Notes: generated by a model from the letters alone, not told the origin. Positions 18,201 through 29,379 are shown, counted from the stretch's first letter. The stretch is 64,000 nucleotides of DNA from Tepidimonas sediminis (GCF_007556605.1 NZ_VJND01000004.1:108461-172460), one strand, 5' to 3'. Made by a program: numbers and translations.

Positions 18201-18470
18201 CGTGAAGCCGCCGCCCGGCAGCACCGGATGGTGCAGCCGCCAGTGGGCGCCGACGAGGAGCGGCAACCCGAGCCGCCGTGCTGCCACGTGGGCGCGCACC
18301 ACCCCGCCCAGCGTGCAGGCGTCGGTCAGCGCCAGCGCCGCATGCCCGCGCGCCTGCGCCTGCTGCACCAGCGCCTCCGGCGCCGCGCACGACTCGCCGA
18401 ACGAGTAGGCGCTCTGTGCCCACAGGGTGAGCGGGATGGCCGCCGGGCGCGGCTGTCGCGGGCGGGCCAT
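15234..18470 (-). CDS. dnaE2: Error-prone DNA polymerase DnaE2
   Basis: DnaE2 is the C-family translesion polymerase of the ImuA-ImuB-DnaE2 mutasome, which makes SOS-induced mutations. The 1078-residue length is normal. The catalytic acids are in PPDIDVDFEHQRREE (Asp405 and Asp407), and the third is likely in the GMLKVDVLALGML segment. A C-terminal OB domain holds GTLFLTLEDETGSVQVIV. The N-terminal PHP-like domain looks degenerate: the usual His-bearing start is replaced by TLWAQSAYSFGES, though ALALTDACTLGG is kept. It begins 6 bases after imuB, so the two are one operon. Confidence 0.95.
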   Translation of the reverse strand: MARPRQPRPAAIPLTLWAQSAYSFGESCAAPEALVQQAQARGHAALALTDACTLGGVVRAHVAARRLGLPLLVGAHWRLHHPVLPGGGFTLVALAMNRAGHGAISHWISRLRQRSAALPPAPADPRRLPLHASWGEVPPLPGCVLIALPWSWALPLAPRAAWRLALAGLAAELRRRFGTRVWLGASADGWLHDEAWIALLREAGRRSGLPVAAVPEVRMAEPGEQALLDVLTATRLHRPLQDCGLARQRHGEAHPWTAQRWRRRYPAALRAEAHRIAALCRFRLDELRYEYPPEVVPPGRTPAQHLRALTFEGAARRYPHGIPEGVRQQLERELALIAELRYEAYFLTVHDIVRFARGRGILCQGRGSAANSVVCYCLGITEVDPARSQLLFERFISRARAEPPDIDVDFEHQRREEVIQYLYARYGRARAALAASTITWQPASAVRAVGRALAMPEPAIERLARWCRRRAPQDLPPQALQEAGLDADDARVTRWLALAQALLDLPRHRGQHTGGFVLARHSLTLTVPVVPAAMPGRTVVEWDKDDLEALGMLKVDVLALGMLSALRGALQLASRWRGRTLTLADIPADDAATWAMIQRADTVGVFQIESRAQMSMLPRLRPACFYDLVVQVAIVRPGPIQGGMVHPYLAARARQRRGLPPQLPHPDLAPALQRTLGVPIFQEQVMQVAMIAAGFSAGEADALRRAMGAWRRKGGLAPFEDRLRAGMAARGYPADFVERLVRQIRGFGDYGFPESHAASFALLAWASAWLKCHEPAAFLAALLNAQPMGFYAPAQLVQDARRHGVEVRPVDVTRSDWDCTLEPPSDPAAGQPAVRLGLRLVHGLGEPAARRLVAARAQRAFLDLDDLATRARLTRTQLRALAQADALQALAGSRRRQWWQASAWQPPLALAEGVRAEASSPAASRLAEAPPALPAATLAEEVWADYAALGLSLRAHPLALLRARLPPDGRRAAELPNLASGRRLRVAGLVTARQRPATARGTLFLTLEDETGSVQVIVRAALAERTEAVWRSGRLLIVEGRWQRLGAPPHAAGHLVAWRLAQADALLHGLRPASHDFH

Positions 18471-18476
18471 GGGAGG

Positions 18477-19766
18477 TCAGGCGTAAACGCCGACGGCCAG
18501 CCAGCGGCCGCCGGCGCTGTGTTCCAGCCACCACGGCTGGCCGTGGGGGTCCAGCGCGATGCAGGCCCGCTGCGCCGTGCCGTCGGCGCTGTGCCGCAGC
18601 CGCAGCGGGCCGTGCAGGCGGCGCAGCGGTCGTCCGTCGTGCAGCGGCCGGCCGCGCGCGTCGGTGGCCAGCGGCCGCGCCTGCGGCAGCCACCAGGGCG
18701 GCTGCCAAGCGGCGTCCGGGGCCAGCTCGGGCGCAGCGGCCACGACGGTGTCAGCCGCCGGCTCCCAGACGCTGGCCTGGTGCGGGTGCCAGACGGCGTA
18801 CAGCCCGGGACGCCGCACGCGCGCCGGTCCGAGCCGTGCGGTCAGGCGCTCCAGCACCGCATCCCAGCCGACCGCGCTGGCTGGCGCCGCGCCCGCGCCG
18901 GCCAGCAGCGAGTCCGCCGTCGGTTGCCACGGCGCCAGCAGCAGCGTGCGCAGCGTCAGCCGCTGCACCGCGCGCGGCAGCGTCAGCCGCGCCAGCCGCT
19001 CGTGCAGCAGGCGCTGCAGCCGGGCGCCATCCTGCACCGGCTCGCGGTGCGTCAGCAGCAGCCCCGGCTCGTGGTCGGACCAGTCCAGAGCCCAGCGCAA
19101 CACCCCGAGCTGGCGTGTCCGCAGCCAGGCCAGCAGGTCGCCGAGCAGCCGTTGCGCCGCGAAGGCCAGCGCGCTGGCGTCGGTGGCGGGGGCGGGCAGC
19201 TCCAGCGTGCGCTGCCAGGCCGCCGGGGGCTGCCACGGCACCAATGGCAGGGCAGCCTCCCCGTAGCACTGGCGCAGCGCCAGCGGCAGCGCCGGCTCGG
19301 TGCGCGGCGCCAGTTCCGCGGCGAGCGCGCGCAGCGCCCCCAGGGTGCGCAGGCCCAGCGCCTGCAGCGTGGTGGCGTGCCGGGCGGCGGCGCCGAGGGT
19401 GGCGGCTGGCAGCGCATCCAGCGCCGCCGGCCAGCGTGGCGGCAGGGCGTGGCGCAGTCCGCCCGCTGCCGGGGTGCTGCGCGCCAGCGCCAGTGCCGCC
19501 AGCGGCGTCGGCGCCGCCCCCAGGCGCGCCCAGCCCAGCGCGCGCAGCCGCTCAAGCAGGCGCCGCAGCAGCGCGCCGCGGCCCCCGAACAGGCGCTGCG
19601 TACGCGTCAGTTCGGCCACCCAGCCGTCTTCCAGCGTGGCCACCGTCGGAGCGAACGCGGCCAGCGCCGCGGCGACCGGCGCAGGCTGCGGCCGACTGGG
19701 CAGGCAGGCCACCCACAGCGCCGCGGCGGCCGCTTCGTCGTGCGGGGAGGCAGGGTGCGCGCTCAT
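18477..19766 (-). CDS. imuB: ImuB, catalytically inactive Y-family polymerase-like protein
   Basis: ImuB links DnaE2 to the beta clamp and to ImuA in the mutasome. The 429-residue protein starts LWVACLPSRP, with the Y-family little-finger region further on (CYGEAALPLVPW...). The N-terminal 100 residues show none of the acidic catalytic motifs of active Y-family polymerases, as is typical for ImuB. Its ATG overlaps the imuA stop (ATGA), so translation is coupled. The frame stays open upstream to 20615 but only as the antisense shadow of imuA. It is slightly shorter than many ImuB proteins. Confidence 0.85.
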   Translation of the reverse strand: MSAHPASPHDEAAAAALWVACLPSRPQPAPVAAALAAFAPTVATLEDGWVAELTRTQRLFGGRGALLRRLLERLRALGWARLGAAPTPLAALALARSTPAAGGLRHALPPRWPAALDALPAATLGAAARHATTLQALGLRTLGALRALAAELAPRTEPALPLALRQCYGEAALPLVPWQPPAAWQRTLELPAPATDASALAFAAQRLLGDLLAWLRTRQLGVLRWALDWSDHEPGLLLTHREPVQDGARLQRLLHERLARLTLPRAVQRLTLRTLLLAPWQPTADSLLAGAGAAPASAVGWDAVLERLTARLGPARVRRPGLYAVWHPHQASVWEPAADTVVAAAPELAPDAAWQPPWWLPQARPLATDARGRPLHDGRPLRRLHGPLRLRHSADGTAQRACIALDPHGQPWWLEHSAGGRWLAVGVYA

Positions 19767-20428
19767 GCGTGGCTCCACTCGCTCCACGCCCAGGGGGCGG
19801 GCAGCCGCAGCGTCCGCGCCAGCGGCGGGCCGCGGCGCTTGAGCACCTGTACCGCCAGCGCCGCCGGGCCGTCCGGCGCCACCTGCAGCCGCAGCGGCGC
19901 CGCGCTGGTGCCGCTGGACGGCAGCGGGCGGCTCAGCACCACCAGCGGCGCCGGCCAGCCATCGCCGCCCTCCAGGGCGGCACCGCGCCGCGCGGCGCTG
20001 GCGGCCTGCTGCAACCGCCGGCTGGCGGCCATGTCCAGGTGCGGCGCGTGCAGCCAGCACAGCGCCAGTTCGGGACAGGCGAGCAGCTGCTCGGCGCACC
20101 ACAGCGTCTCGTGCAGCGCCTGCGTCTGCACCTGCCACAGGCGCTGTGGCGCGACGCCGTGCGCCGCCCACGCCGCCGCGTTGGGCTGCAGCGGCAGCCC
20201 GACCAGCGCCACCTGTCCCTGGGCGCTGGCCGCGCGCAGCGCCGGCAGCAGCAGCCGCCATGGCAGCGCGGCTGCAGCGGTGACGAGCTCGACCAGCGCG
20301 CCCAGCGGCCAGCCGCCACCGGGCAGCACCGCGTCCAGGGCGTCCCAGCCGCTGGCCGCCACGGGCTGGCGCCATCCGGCCAGTGCATCGGCGCGCCAGA
20401 CGTCGGGATGGGGCAGGGCGTTGACCAT
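19763..20428 (-). CDS. imuA: ImuA, RecA-like accessory protein of the SOS mutasome
   Basis: ImuA is a RecA/SulA-like protein of about 220 residues needed for DnaE2-dependent mutagenesis. The visible features fit: an N-terminal VWRADALAGW, then SGWDALDAVLPGGGWPLGALVEL, where RecA has its Walker A, and a hydrophobic central sheet (QVALVGLPLQPNAAAWAAHG, LALCWLHAP). The start is set at ATG 20428; a TTG at 20443 lies inside the LexA box and is less likely. No Shine-Dalgarno is visible before the ATG. It is the first gene of imuA-imuB-dnaE2. Confidence 0.85.
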   Translation of the reverse strand: MVNALPHPDVWRADALAGWRQPVAASGWDALDAVLPGGGWPLGALVELVTAAAALPWRLLLPALRAASAQGQVALVGLPLQPNAAAWAAHGVAPQRLWQVQTQALHETLWCAEQLLACPELALCWLHAPHLDMAASRRLQQAASAARRGAALEGGDGWPAPLVVLSRPLPSSGTSAAPLRLQVAPDGPAALAVQVLKRRGPPLARTLRLPAPWAWSEWSHA

Positions 20429-20434
20429 GCCAAT

Positions 20435-20451
20435 ACTGTACAAAAAAACAG
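20435..20451 (-). promoter_or_regulatory. LexA box overlapping the predicted imuA -10 element
   Basis: On the minus strand CTGT (20451-20448) and ACAG (20439-20436) are separated by exactly 8 bases, TTTTTTGT, a perfect match to the gamma/betaproteobacterial LexA operator CTGT-N8-ACAG. The operator overlaps TACAGT (20440-20435), a likely -10 element, which lies 6 bases before ATG 20428. LexA bound here would block RNA polymerase directly. Confidence 0.85.
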
Positions 20452-20579
20452 TTCACGGCACCGTCGGCAGCCGTACGCAGGGGGCCGCCGGCGGCGCGAT
20501 CCGCCTGAACGGTGGCCGCCGCCCGCCCGACGGCCGTGTCGGGCGCCCGCATCCATCCCACGGCGGTGTGGTTCGCCCC

Positions 20580-20585
20580 TACAAT
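20580..20585 (+). promoter_or_regulatory. Predicted -10 element (TACAAT) upstream of the desaturase gene
   Basis: TACAAT lies in the context CCCTACAATGGG, with a leader of about 60 bases before the desaturase ATG. The same CTACAAT element stands before lysS, livH and secA. No good -35 is visible. The rest of the 225-bp intergenic region contains the imuA operator and nothing else I recognise. Confidence 0.4.
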
Positions 20586-20653
20586 GGGAGACGTGGCAGT
20601 GGATGCGCTCCGCATCGGCCGCCATGTGGTTCCCGTTCTCGCAAAGGTCTTGC

Positions 20654-21880
20654 ATGTCTCTCATCGAATCGGGCTGGGACGCCTTTCTCGCTTTTCTGGC
20701 CCAGGGGCTGACCGCCGCCTCGTGGTGGCAGATCGTCCTGTTCACCCTGGTGCTGACGCACCTCACCATCGTCAGCGTCACGCTCTATCTGCACCGTCAC
20801 CAGGCGCACCGCGCGCTGGATCTGCACCCGGCCGTGGCGCACTTCTTCCGTTTCTGGCTCTGGCTGACCACCGGCATGGTCACCAAGGAGTGGGCGGCCA
20901 TCCACCGCAAGCACCATGCCAAGTGCGAGCAGGAGGGCGATCCGCACAGCCCGCAGGTGTTCGGCATCCGCAAGGTGCTGTGGGAGGGCGCGGAGCTCTA
21001 CCGCGCCGAGGCGAAGAACGAGGAGACGCTGCGCCGCTACGGCCACGGCACGCCGGATGACTGGATCGAGCGCCACCTCTACGCGCGCCATTCGCGCCTG
21101 GGGGTGAGCCTGATGCTGATCGTCGACGTCGCCCTGTTCGGCGCGGCCGGCCTGGCGGTGTGGGCGGTGCAGATGGCCTGGATCCCGTTCTGGGCCGCCG
21201 GCGTCATCAACGGCATCGGCCACTACTGGGGCTACCGCAACTTCGAGGCGCCCGACGCCAGCACCAACGTCTTCCCGTGGGGCGTGATCATCGGCGGCGA
21301 GGAGCTACACAACAACCACCACACCTTCCCGACGTCGGCCAAGTTCTCGGTCAAGCCGTACGAGTTCGACATCGGCTGGGTCTACATCCGCATGCTGGCG
21401 GCGCTGGGGCTGGCGCGGCCGAAGAAGGTGCCGCCGCGGCTGGCCTTCGGCGACGTCAAGCCGGTGCCGGACGAGCAGACGCTGGAGGCCATCGTGGCCA
21501 ACCGCTACGAGGTGATGGCGCGCTACGCACGCGGGATGCGCGCGGCCATGCGCGCCGAGTGGGCGACGCTGCGCGCGCAGGTGGGCGACGAGTCGCTGCT
21601 GAAGCTGGCGCGACGCTGGCTGCACCGCGACGACGACAAGGTGCCGGCGCCGGTGCGCGAGCGGCTGCAGCAGCTGCTGAACCGCGCGCCGACGCTGGCG
21701 ACGATGCATGCGATGCGCGAGGAGCTGCGCCGCCTGTGGTCGGATGCGACGCTGTCGCGCGAGCAGATGGCGCGCGAGCTGCAGGCCTGGATCCAGCGTG
21801 CCGAGCACAGCGGCGTGGAGGCGCTGCGTGACTTCGCCCAGCGCCTGCGCGCGGCGCGCCTGGCGTCGGTGGCCGGCTGA
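20654..21880 (+). CDS. Membrane fatty-acid (acyl-CoA type) desaturase
   Basis: This 408-residue di-iron desaturase introduces a double bond into acyl chains in the inner membrane. The three histidine boxes are present and in order: HRHQAHR, HRKHH and HNNHH. Hydrophobic segments flank the first box (WWQIVLFTLVLTHLTIVSVTL) and precede the third (LGVSLMLIVDVALFGAAGLAVW). The last 130 or so residues are hydrophilic and helical, longer than in minimal desaturases. ATG 20654 with AAAGG about 8 bases upstream is chosen; an open frame extends far upstream as an antisense shadow of imuB. Regiospecificity (probably delta-9) is inferred. Confidence 0.85.
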   Translation: MSLIESGWDAFLAFLAQGLTAASWWQIVLFTLVLTHLTIVSVTLYLHRHQAHRALDLHPAVAHFFRFWLWLTTGMVTKEWAAIHRKHHAKCEQEGDPHSPQVFGIRKVLWEGAELYRAEAKNEETLRRYGHGTPDDWIERHLYARHSRLGVSLMLIVDVALFGAAGLAVWAVQMAWIPFWAAGVINGIGHYWGYRNFEAPDASTNVFPWGVIIGGEELHNNHHTFPTSAKFSVKPYEFDIGWVYIRMLAALGLARPKKVPPRLAFGDVKPVPDEQTLEAIVANRYEVMARYARGMRAAMRAEWATLRAQVGDESLLKLARRWLHRDDDKVPAPVRERLQQLLNRAPTLATMHAMREELRRLWSDATLSREQMARELQAWIQRAEHSGVEALRDFAQRLRAARLASVAG

Positions 21881-21974
21881 GGCGGGTCTTCCCGCCAAGG
21901 CGGGGCGGTGGCGGGCCTGCGCCCTGCCATCACCCCGGTGACGCCGCCGCGGGCGGCGGCACCGGAAACAAAGC

Positions 21975-22002
21975 AAAACCGCCAGCAGACGCTGGCGGTT
22001 TT
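21975..22002. terminator. Bidirectional intrinsic terminator between the desaturase gene and rpmG
   Basis: AAAACCGCCAGC (21975-21986) pairs perfectly with GCTGGCGGTTTT (21991-22002) around the loop AGAC. The A-rich and T-rich ends make it a terminator on both strands, serving the convergent desaturase and rpmB-rpmG transcripts. Confidence 0.85.
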
Positions 22003-22057
22003 GCCTTGTCGTGACGCAGGGGGCCGGCCGGATGATGCGTGCGGCCGGCGCCCGGCT

Positions 22058-22228
22058 TCACTTCAGCTTGGTTTCCTTGTACTCGACGTGCTTGCGCGCC
22101 ACCGGGTCGTACTTCATGAACGACAGCTTGTCCGGCGTCGTCTTCTTGTTCTTGGTCGTGGTGTAGAAGTGACCGGTACCTGCGGTCGACTCCAGCTTGA
22201 TCTTTTCGCGTCCGCCTTTGGCAGCCAT
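22058..22228 (-). CDS. rpmG: 50S ribosomal protein L33
   Basis: This 56-residue protein ([20 protein letters not shown] at the start, YKETKLK at the end) matches bacterial L33 of the form without zinc cysteines. It is a component of the large ribosomal subunit near the E-site. It follows rpmB by 24 bases in the conserved rpmB-rpmG order, with GAGGAG-like sequence just upstream, and ends before a bidirectional terminator. Confidence is very high from full-length similarity to the family as I know it. Confidence 0.95.
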   Translation of the reverse strand: MAAKGGREKIKLESTAGTGHFYTTTKNKKTTPDKLSFMKYDPVARKHVEYKETKLK

Positions 22229-22252
22229 GATGGACTCCTCGTTGCGTTAGGT

Positions 22253-22486
22253 TCAGGCCTGGCCGCGGGCGCGCAGGTCGGCCAGCACCGCCTCGATGCC
22301 CACCTTGTCGATCAGACGCAGCGCCGCGCCCGAGACGCGCAGGCGCACCCAGCGCTTCTCGCTCTCGATCCAGAAGCGGCGCGTCTGCAGGTTCGGCAGA
22401 AAGCGGCGCTTGGTCTTGTTGTTGGCGTGGGAAACGTTGTGTCCCACCATGGGCTTCTTGCCCGTCACTTCGCACACACGTGCCAT
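22253..22486 (-). CDS. rpmB: 50S ribosomal protein L28
   Basis: This 77-residue protein begins [20 protein letters not shown] and contains [18 protein letters not shown], the L28 signature. It lies 5' of rpmG in the usual two-gene operon. The start is placed at ATG 22486 because it gives the canonical N-terminus; the open frame to 22696 is upstream leader. A perfect TATAAT on the minus strand at 22701-22696 predicts a leader of about 200 bases with no recognised regulatory motif. Confidence 0.95.
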   Translation of the reverse strand: MARVCEVTGKKPMVGHNVSHANNKTKRRFLPNLQTRRFWIESEKRWVRLRVSGAALRLIDKVGIEAVLADLRARGQA

Positions 22487-22695
22487 GATGCTGGTCACTC
22501 CAATCAACGTCAACGGCGCGCAGTGCTCCTTCGGGGGCCTTGCGCGCCGCACCTCGCCCGTGTCCTGTGCTGTGCCGCCTGCCACACGTGGAGTGCCTCG
22601 GCTGGACGATACACGGCGTGTGGACGGCTCCGGCTCACGGGCGGCCTCATCTGCCGCCACGCAGCCCTGCATGGGCGCCCGGCAGCAAACCCTCA

Positions 22696-22701
22696 ATTAT
22701 A
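22696..22701 (-). promoter_or_regulatory. Predicted -10 element of rpmB-rpmG
   Basis: TATAAT is read on the minus strand at 22701-22696 in context CCCGTATAATTGAGG, predicting a start near 22689 and a leader of about 200 bases (22487-22689). No convincing -35 is seen. The element lies close to the 3' end of trxB. Confidence 0.5.
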
Positions 22702-22734
22702 CGGGGTGCGGCCCACGGGGGCCGCAAGCGCGCT

Positions 22735-26150
<3,416 letters not shown>

Positions 26151-26154
<4 letters not shown>

Positions 26155-26834
26155 CGCAAGCCGCCGCCCCGCACCGTCACCCCCACCTCATGATGCCGAC
26201 CCGTCGCTCGATCGTGCTGGCCCTTGTGGCGGCTGCCTTGGCCCCGCCGGCCGTGGCCGGCGAGGGCCTGCGCGCACTGGAGGCCTTCCTGGCCAACGTG
26301 CAACAGGGGCGTGCCAGCTTCACGCAGACCGTCACGGCCCCCGGGCGCGACGGCCAGCCGCCGCGCGTGCGCACCAGCCGCGGCGAGTTCAGCTTCCTGC
26401 GGCCGGACCGGTTCCGCTTCCACTACACCCATCCGTTCGAGCAGGACATCGTCGCCGACGGGCAGACGCTGTGGCTGCACGACCCGGATCTGAACCAGGT
26501 GACCGCGCGGCGCCAGGCCGAGGCGCTGGCGCACACGCCCGCGGCGCTGCTGGCCGCCGGCGCGGATCTGCGCGCGCTGCGCCAGGCGTTCGAGCTGCGC
26601 GAAGGCGAGCCGCGCGAAGGCCTGCACTGGGTGGAGGCCACGCCCACCAGCCGCGACGGCGCGATCCAGCGCATCGCCGTGGGCTTTCGCGACGGGCGGC
26701 TGGAGGTGCTGGAGGTGCTGGACGGCTTCGGTCAGCGCTCGGTGCTGCGCTTCGGGCCGCTGCAGACTGCCGGCGTGACGGCGGCGCAGTTCCGCTTCCA
26801 GCCCCCACCCGGCGTGGAGGTGGTGCGTCCGTGA
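26151..26834 (+). CDS. lolA: Outer-membrane lipoprotein carrier LolA
   Basis: LolA is the periplasmic chaperone that ferries lipoproteins from LolCDE to LolB. The protein has a signal peptide ([20 protein letters not shown]) and then the LolA fold with [11 protein letters not shown] and [15 protein letters not shown]. The annotated ATG 26151 overlaps the ftsK stop. ATG 26190 or 26193 would place the signal peptide nearer the N-terminus and may be the true start. The ftsK-lolA-rarA order is conserved in Burkholderiales. Confidence 0.9.
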
Positions 26835-28180
26835 CCGGTTTGGCGAGGGACGCCCGTGCGCACGTGGCGCCGCCGGTGCCGCTGGCCGAGCGGCTGCGGC
26901 CGCGCACGCTCGCGGAGGTGGTCGGCCAGGCGCACCTGCTCGGCCCCGGCATGCCGCTGCGGCTGGCGTTCGAGAGCGGCCGGCCGCACAGCTGCATCCT
27001 GTGGGGGCCGCCGGGGGTGGGCAAGACCACGATCGCGCGCCTGATGGCGCAGGCGTTCGACGCCCAGTTCGTCGCCATCAGTGCGGTGCTGGGCGGCTTG
27101 AAGGACATCCGTGACGCCGTGGAGCGTGCGCAGGCCGCGCGCTCGGGCCTGTCGCCGCAGGCGACGCTGGTCTTCGTCGACGAGGTGCACCGCTTCAACA
27201 AGGCGCAGCAGGACGCCTTCCTGCCGCATGTCGAAAGCGGCCTGTTCACCTTCGTCGGCGCCACCACCGAAAACCCGAGCTTCGAGGTCAACGCCGCGCT
27301 GCTGTCGCGCGCCACCGTTTACGTGCTGCAGCCGCTGGCGGAAGCCGACCTGCAGGCGCTGATCGACCGCGCGCTGGACAGCGGCGAGGTGCCGGCGCTC
27401 ACCGCGGCGGCGCGGCAGCGGCTCGTGGCCTATGCCGACGGCGACGCGCGCCGGCTGCTCAACACCCTGGAGACGCTGGCGGTGGCCGCGCGCGCGCAGG
27501 GCCGCGCGGAGGTGGACGAAGCCTGGCTGCTGGCGACGCTGGGCGAGCGCCTGCGCCGCTACGACAAGGGGGGCGATGCGTTCTACGACACCATCAGCGC
27601 GCTGCACAAGAGCGTGCGCGGCAGCGACCCTGACGCGGCGCTGTACTGGCTGGCGCGCATGCTCGACGGCGGGGCTGACCCGCGCTACCTGGCACGGCGG
27701 CTGATCCGCATGGCGGTGGAGGACGTCGGGCTGGCGGATCCGCGCGCGCTGCGGCTGGCGCTGGACGCGGCCGAGACCTACGAGCGGCTCGGCAGCCCGG
27801 AGGGCGAGCTGGCGCTGGCGCAGGCGGCCGTCTACCTGGCCGTGGCGCCCAAGAGCAACGCCGTCTACACCGCCTACAAGGCCGCGCGCACCTTCGTGGC
27901 GCGCGATGGCACGCGGGCGGTGCCGCTGCACCTGCGCAACGCCCCCACGGCGCTGCTGCGCGAGCTGGGGCATGGGCGCGCCTACCGCTACGCGCACGAC
28001 GAGCCGGATGCGTTCGCCGCCGGCGAGCGCTACTTTCCCGACGGCATGGAGGAGCCGCGTTTCTACGAGCCGGTGCCGCGCGGGCTGGAGATCCGCATCG
28101 GAGAGAAGCTCGCCGAGCTGCGCCGGCGCAACGCCGAGGCACGTGCGGCGGGCGCCAGCGAGCCGGATAAGACCGCCTAA
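26831..28180 (+). CDS. rarA: Replication-associated recombination protein RarA (MgsA)
   Basis: RarA is an AAA+ ATPase that acts at stalled replication forks and interacts with SSB. The 449-residue protein has the clamp-loader-like ATPase with Walker A GPPGVGKTTIARL, Walker B LVFVDEVHRFNKAQQ and sensor ATTENPSFEV. The RarA-specific tetramerisation region follows (KSVRGSDPDAALYWLARMLD, then APKSNAVYTAYKAA). A GTG start at 26831 overlaps the lolA stop (GTGA); no ATG lies in a better place. Confidence 0.92.
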   Translation: MTGLARDARAHVAPPVPLAERLRPRTLAEVVGQAHLLGPGMPLRLAFESGRPHSCILWGPPGVGKTTIARLMAQAFDAQFVAISAVLGGLKDIRDAVERAQAARSGLSPQATLVFVDEVHRFNKAQQDAFLPHVESGLFTFVGATTENPSFEVNAALLSRATVYVLQPLAEADLQALIDRALDSGEVPALTAAARQRLVAYADGDARRLLNTLETLAVAARAQGRAEVDEAWLLATLGERLRRYDKGGDAFYDTISALHKSVRGSDPDAALYWLARMLDGGADPRYLARRLIRMAVEDVGLADPRALRLALDAAETYERLGSPEGELALAQAAVYLAVAPKSNAVYTAYKAARTFVARDGTRAVPLHLRNAPTALLRELGHGRAYRYAHDEPDAFAAGERYFPDGMEEPRFYEPVPRGLEIRIGEKLAELRRRNAEARAAGASEPDKTA

Positions 28181-28237
28181 TGCAAGCGCTGAAACATCGA
28201 TGAGCCTGCTGCACGACCGTGGCTGGCCCCTCGATTG

Positions 28238-28255
28238 CTTCGGGAAAACCCGAAG
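28238..28255 (+). other. Hairpin downstream of rarA, possible terminator
   Basis: CTTCGGG (28238-28244) pairs with CCCGAAG (28249-28255) around AAAA. It lies inside a 24-codon open frame (28200-28274) that has no ribosome site. No T-tract follows. Confidence 0.35.
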
Positions 28256-28309
28256 TGCGCGACACCCGGCCTAGGGCAAACGATCACCGATCGCGGCAAG
28301 GCGCTTGGC

Positions 28310-28371
28310 TACAATCCGCGCACTTCAACCCGCCCCAAGGCCGCAACACGGCCGGCACTGGCGGGTTTTTT
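28310..28371 (+). promoter_or_regulatory. livH leader: -10 element followed by an intrinsic terminator (candidate attenuator)
   Basis: TACAAT (28310-28315) is a likely -10 element. About 15-50 bases downstream, CCCGCC (28329-28334) pairs with GGCGGG (28360-28365), an inner GGCCG/CGGCC stem (28339-28343 with 28349-28353) stacks on it, and six T follow (28366-28371). A terminator between promoter and first gene is the layout of transcription attenuation. No leader peptide is evident between them. The rest of the 250-bp region upstream of livH holds nothing else I recognise. Confidence 0.55.
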
Positions 28372-28430
28372 GCTAGCCCGGCCGGCCAGGAGCCGCCGGG
28401 CGGGCCGGTTCCTCACGACGGAGAACGTTC

Positions 28431-29360
28431 ATGGAAGTCTTGCTACAGCAGATCATCAACGGTCTGGTGCTGGGCAGCATGTACGCGCTGGTGGCACTGG
28501 GCTACACGATGGTCTACGGCATCATCGGGCTGATCAATTTCGCCCACGGTGATGTGCTGATGGTGGGGGCGCTGACCAGCTGGACCATCATCACCTGGGC
28601 GCGCGAGGCCTCGCCGGATCTGCCCGGCTGGGCGCTGCTGGCGCTGGCGGCGCTGATCTCGATGGTGGTGTGCGCGGTGCTCAACTTCAGCATCGAGAAG
28701 CTCGCCTACAAGCCGCTGCGCAATTCGCCGCGGCTGGCGCCGCTGATCACCGCCATCGGCATGAGCATCCTGCTGCAGACGCTGGCGATGATCATCTGGA
28801 AGCCCAACCCGAAGTCCTATCCGACGCTGCTGCCGAGCGAGCCGTTCAACCTCGGCGGCGCGGTGATCTCGCCGACGCAGGTGACGATCCTGGCCACCAC
28901 CGCCATCGTGCTGTCGCTGCTGATGTTCATCGTCAACAGGACCAACCTCGGCCGCGCCATGCGCGCCACCGCCGAGAACCCGCGCGTGGCGGCGCTGATG
29001 GGCATCAAGCCCGACGTCGTCATTTCGGCCACCTTCGTCATCGGCGCGATGCTGGCGGCGATCGCCGGCATCATGTGGGCGTCCAACTACGGTACGGTGC
29101 AGCACTCGATGGGCTTCATGCCGGGCCTGAAGGCGTTCGTCGCCGCGGTGTTCGGCGGCATCGGCAACCTGGCCGGCGCCGTGGTCGGCGGGGTGGCGCT
29201 GGGGCTGATCGAGTCGCTCGGGGCCGGCTACCTCGGGCCGCTGACCGGCGGCTTCCTCGGCAGCCAGTATTCCGACATCTTCGCCTTCATCGTGCTGGCC
29301 ATCGTGCTGACGCTGCGGCCGTCGGGCCTGCTGGGCGAGCGCGTGGCCGACCGCGCCTGA
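28431..29360 (+). CDS. livH: Branched-chain amino-acid ABC transporter permease LivH
   Basis: LivH is one of two permeases of the HAAT-type importer. The 309-residue protein has about eight membrane segments; the N-terminus (QQIINGLVLGSMYALVALGY) and GIIGLINFAHGDVLM match LivH, and the C-terminal RPSGLLGER is typical. It opens livH-livM-livG-livF. No periplasmic binding protein gene is adjacent, so this permease set must use one encoded elsewhere, and substrate (Leu/Ile/Val or a related ligand) is not proven. Confidence 0.92.
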   Translation: MEVLLQQIINGLVLGSMYALVALGYTMVYGIIGLINFAHGDVLMVGALTSWTIITWAREASPDLPGWALLALAALISMVVCAVLNFSIEKLAYKPLRNSPRLAPLITAIGMSILLQTLAMIIWKPNPKSYPTLLPSEPFNLGGAVISPTQVTILATTAIVLSLLMFIVNRTNLGRAMRATAENPRVAALMGIKPDVVISATFVIGAMLAAIAGIMWASNYGTVQHSMGFMPGLKAFVAAVFGGIGNLAGAVVGGVALGLIESLGAGYLGPLTGGFLGSQYSDIFAFIVLAIVLTLRPSGLLGERVADRA

Positions 29361-29379
29361 CGCCGGGAGGAACGACACC

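Noticed and set aside
15780..20711. Open frame of 1643 codons on the plus strand
   Set aside because: It lies opposite dnaE2, imuB and imuA, which have clear motifs; the frame shows only low-complexity residues.
28200..28274. 24-codon open frame MSLLHDRGWPLDCFGKTRSA... upstream of livH as a leader peptide
   Set aside because: It lies upstream of the predicted -10 element, has no ribosome site and is not enriched in Leu, Ile or Val.
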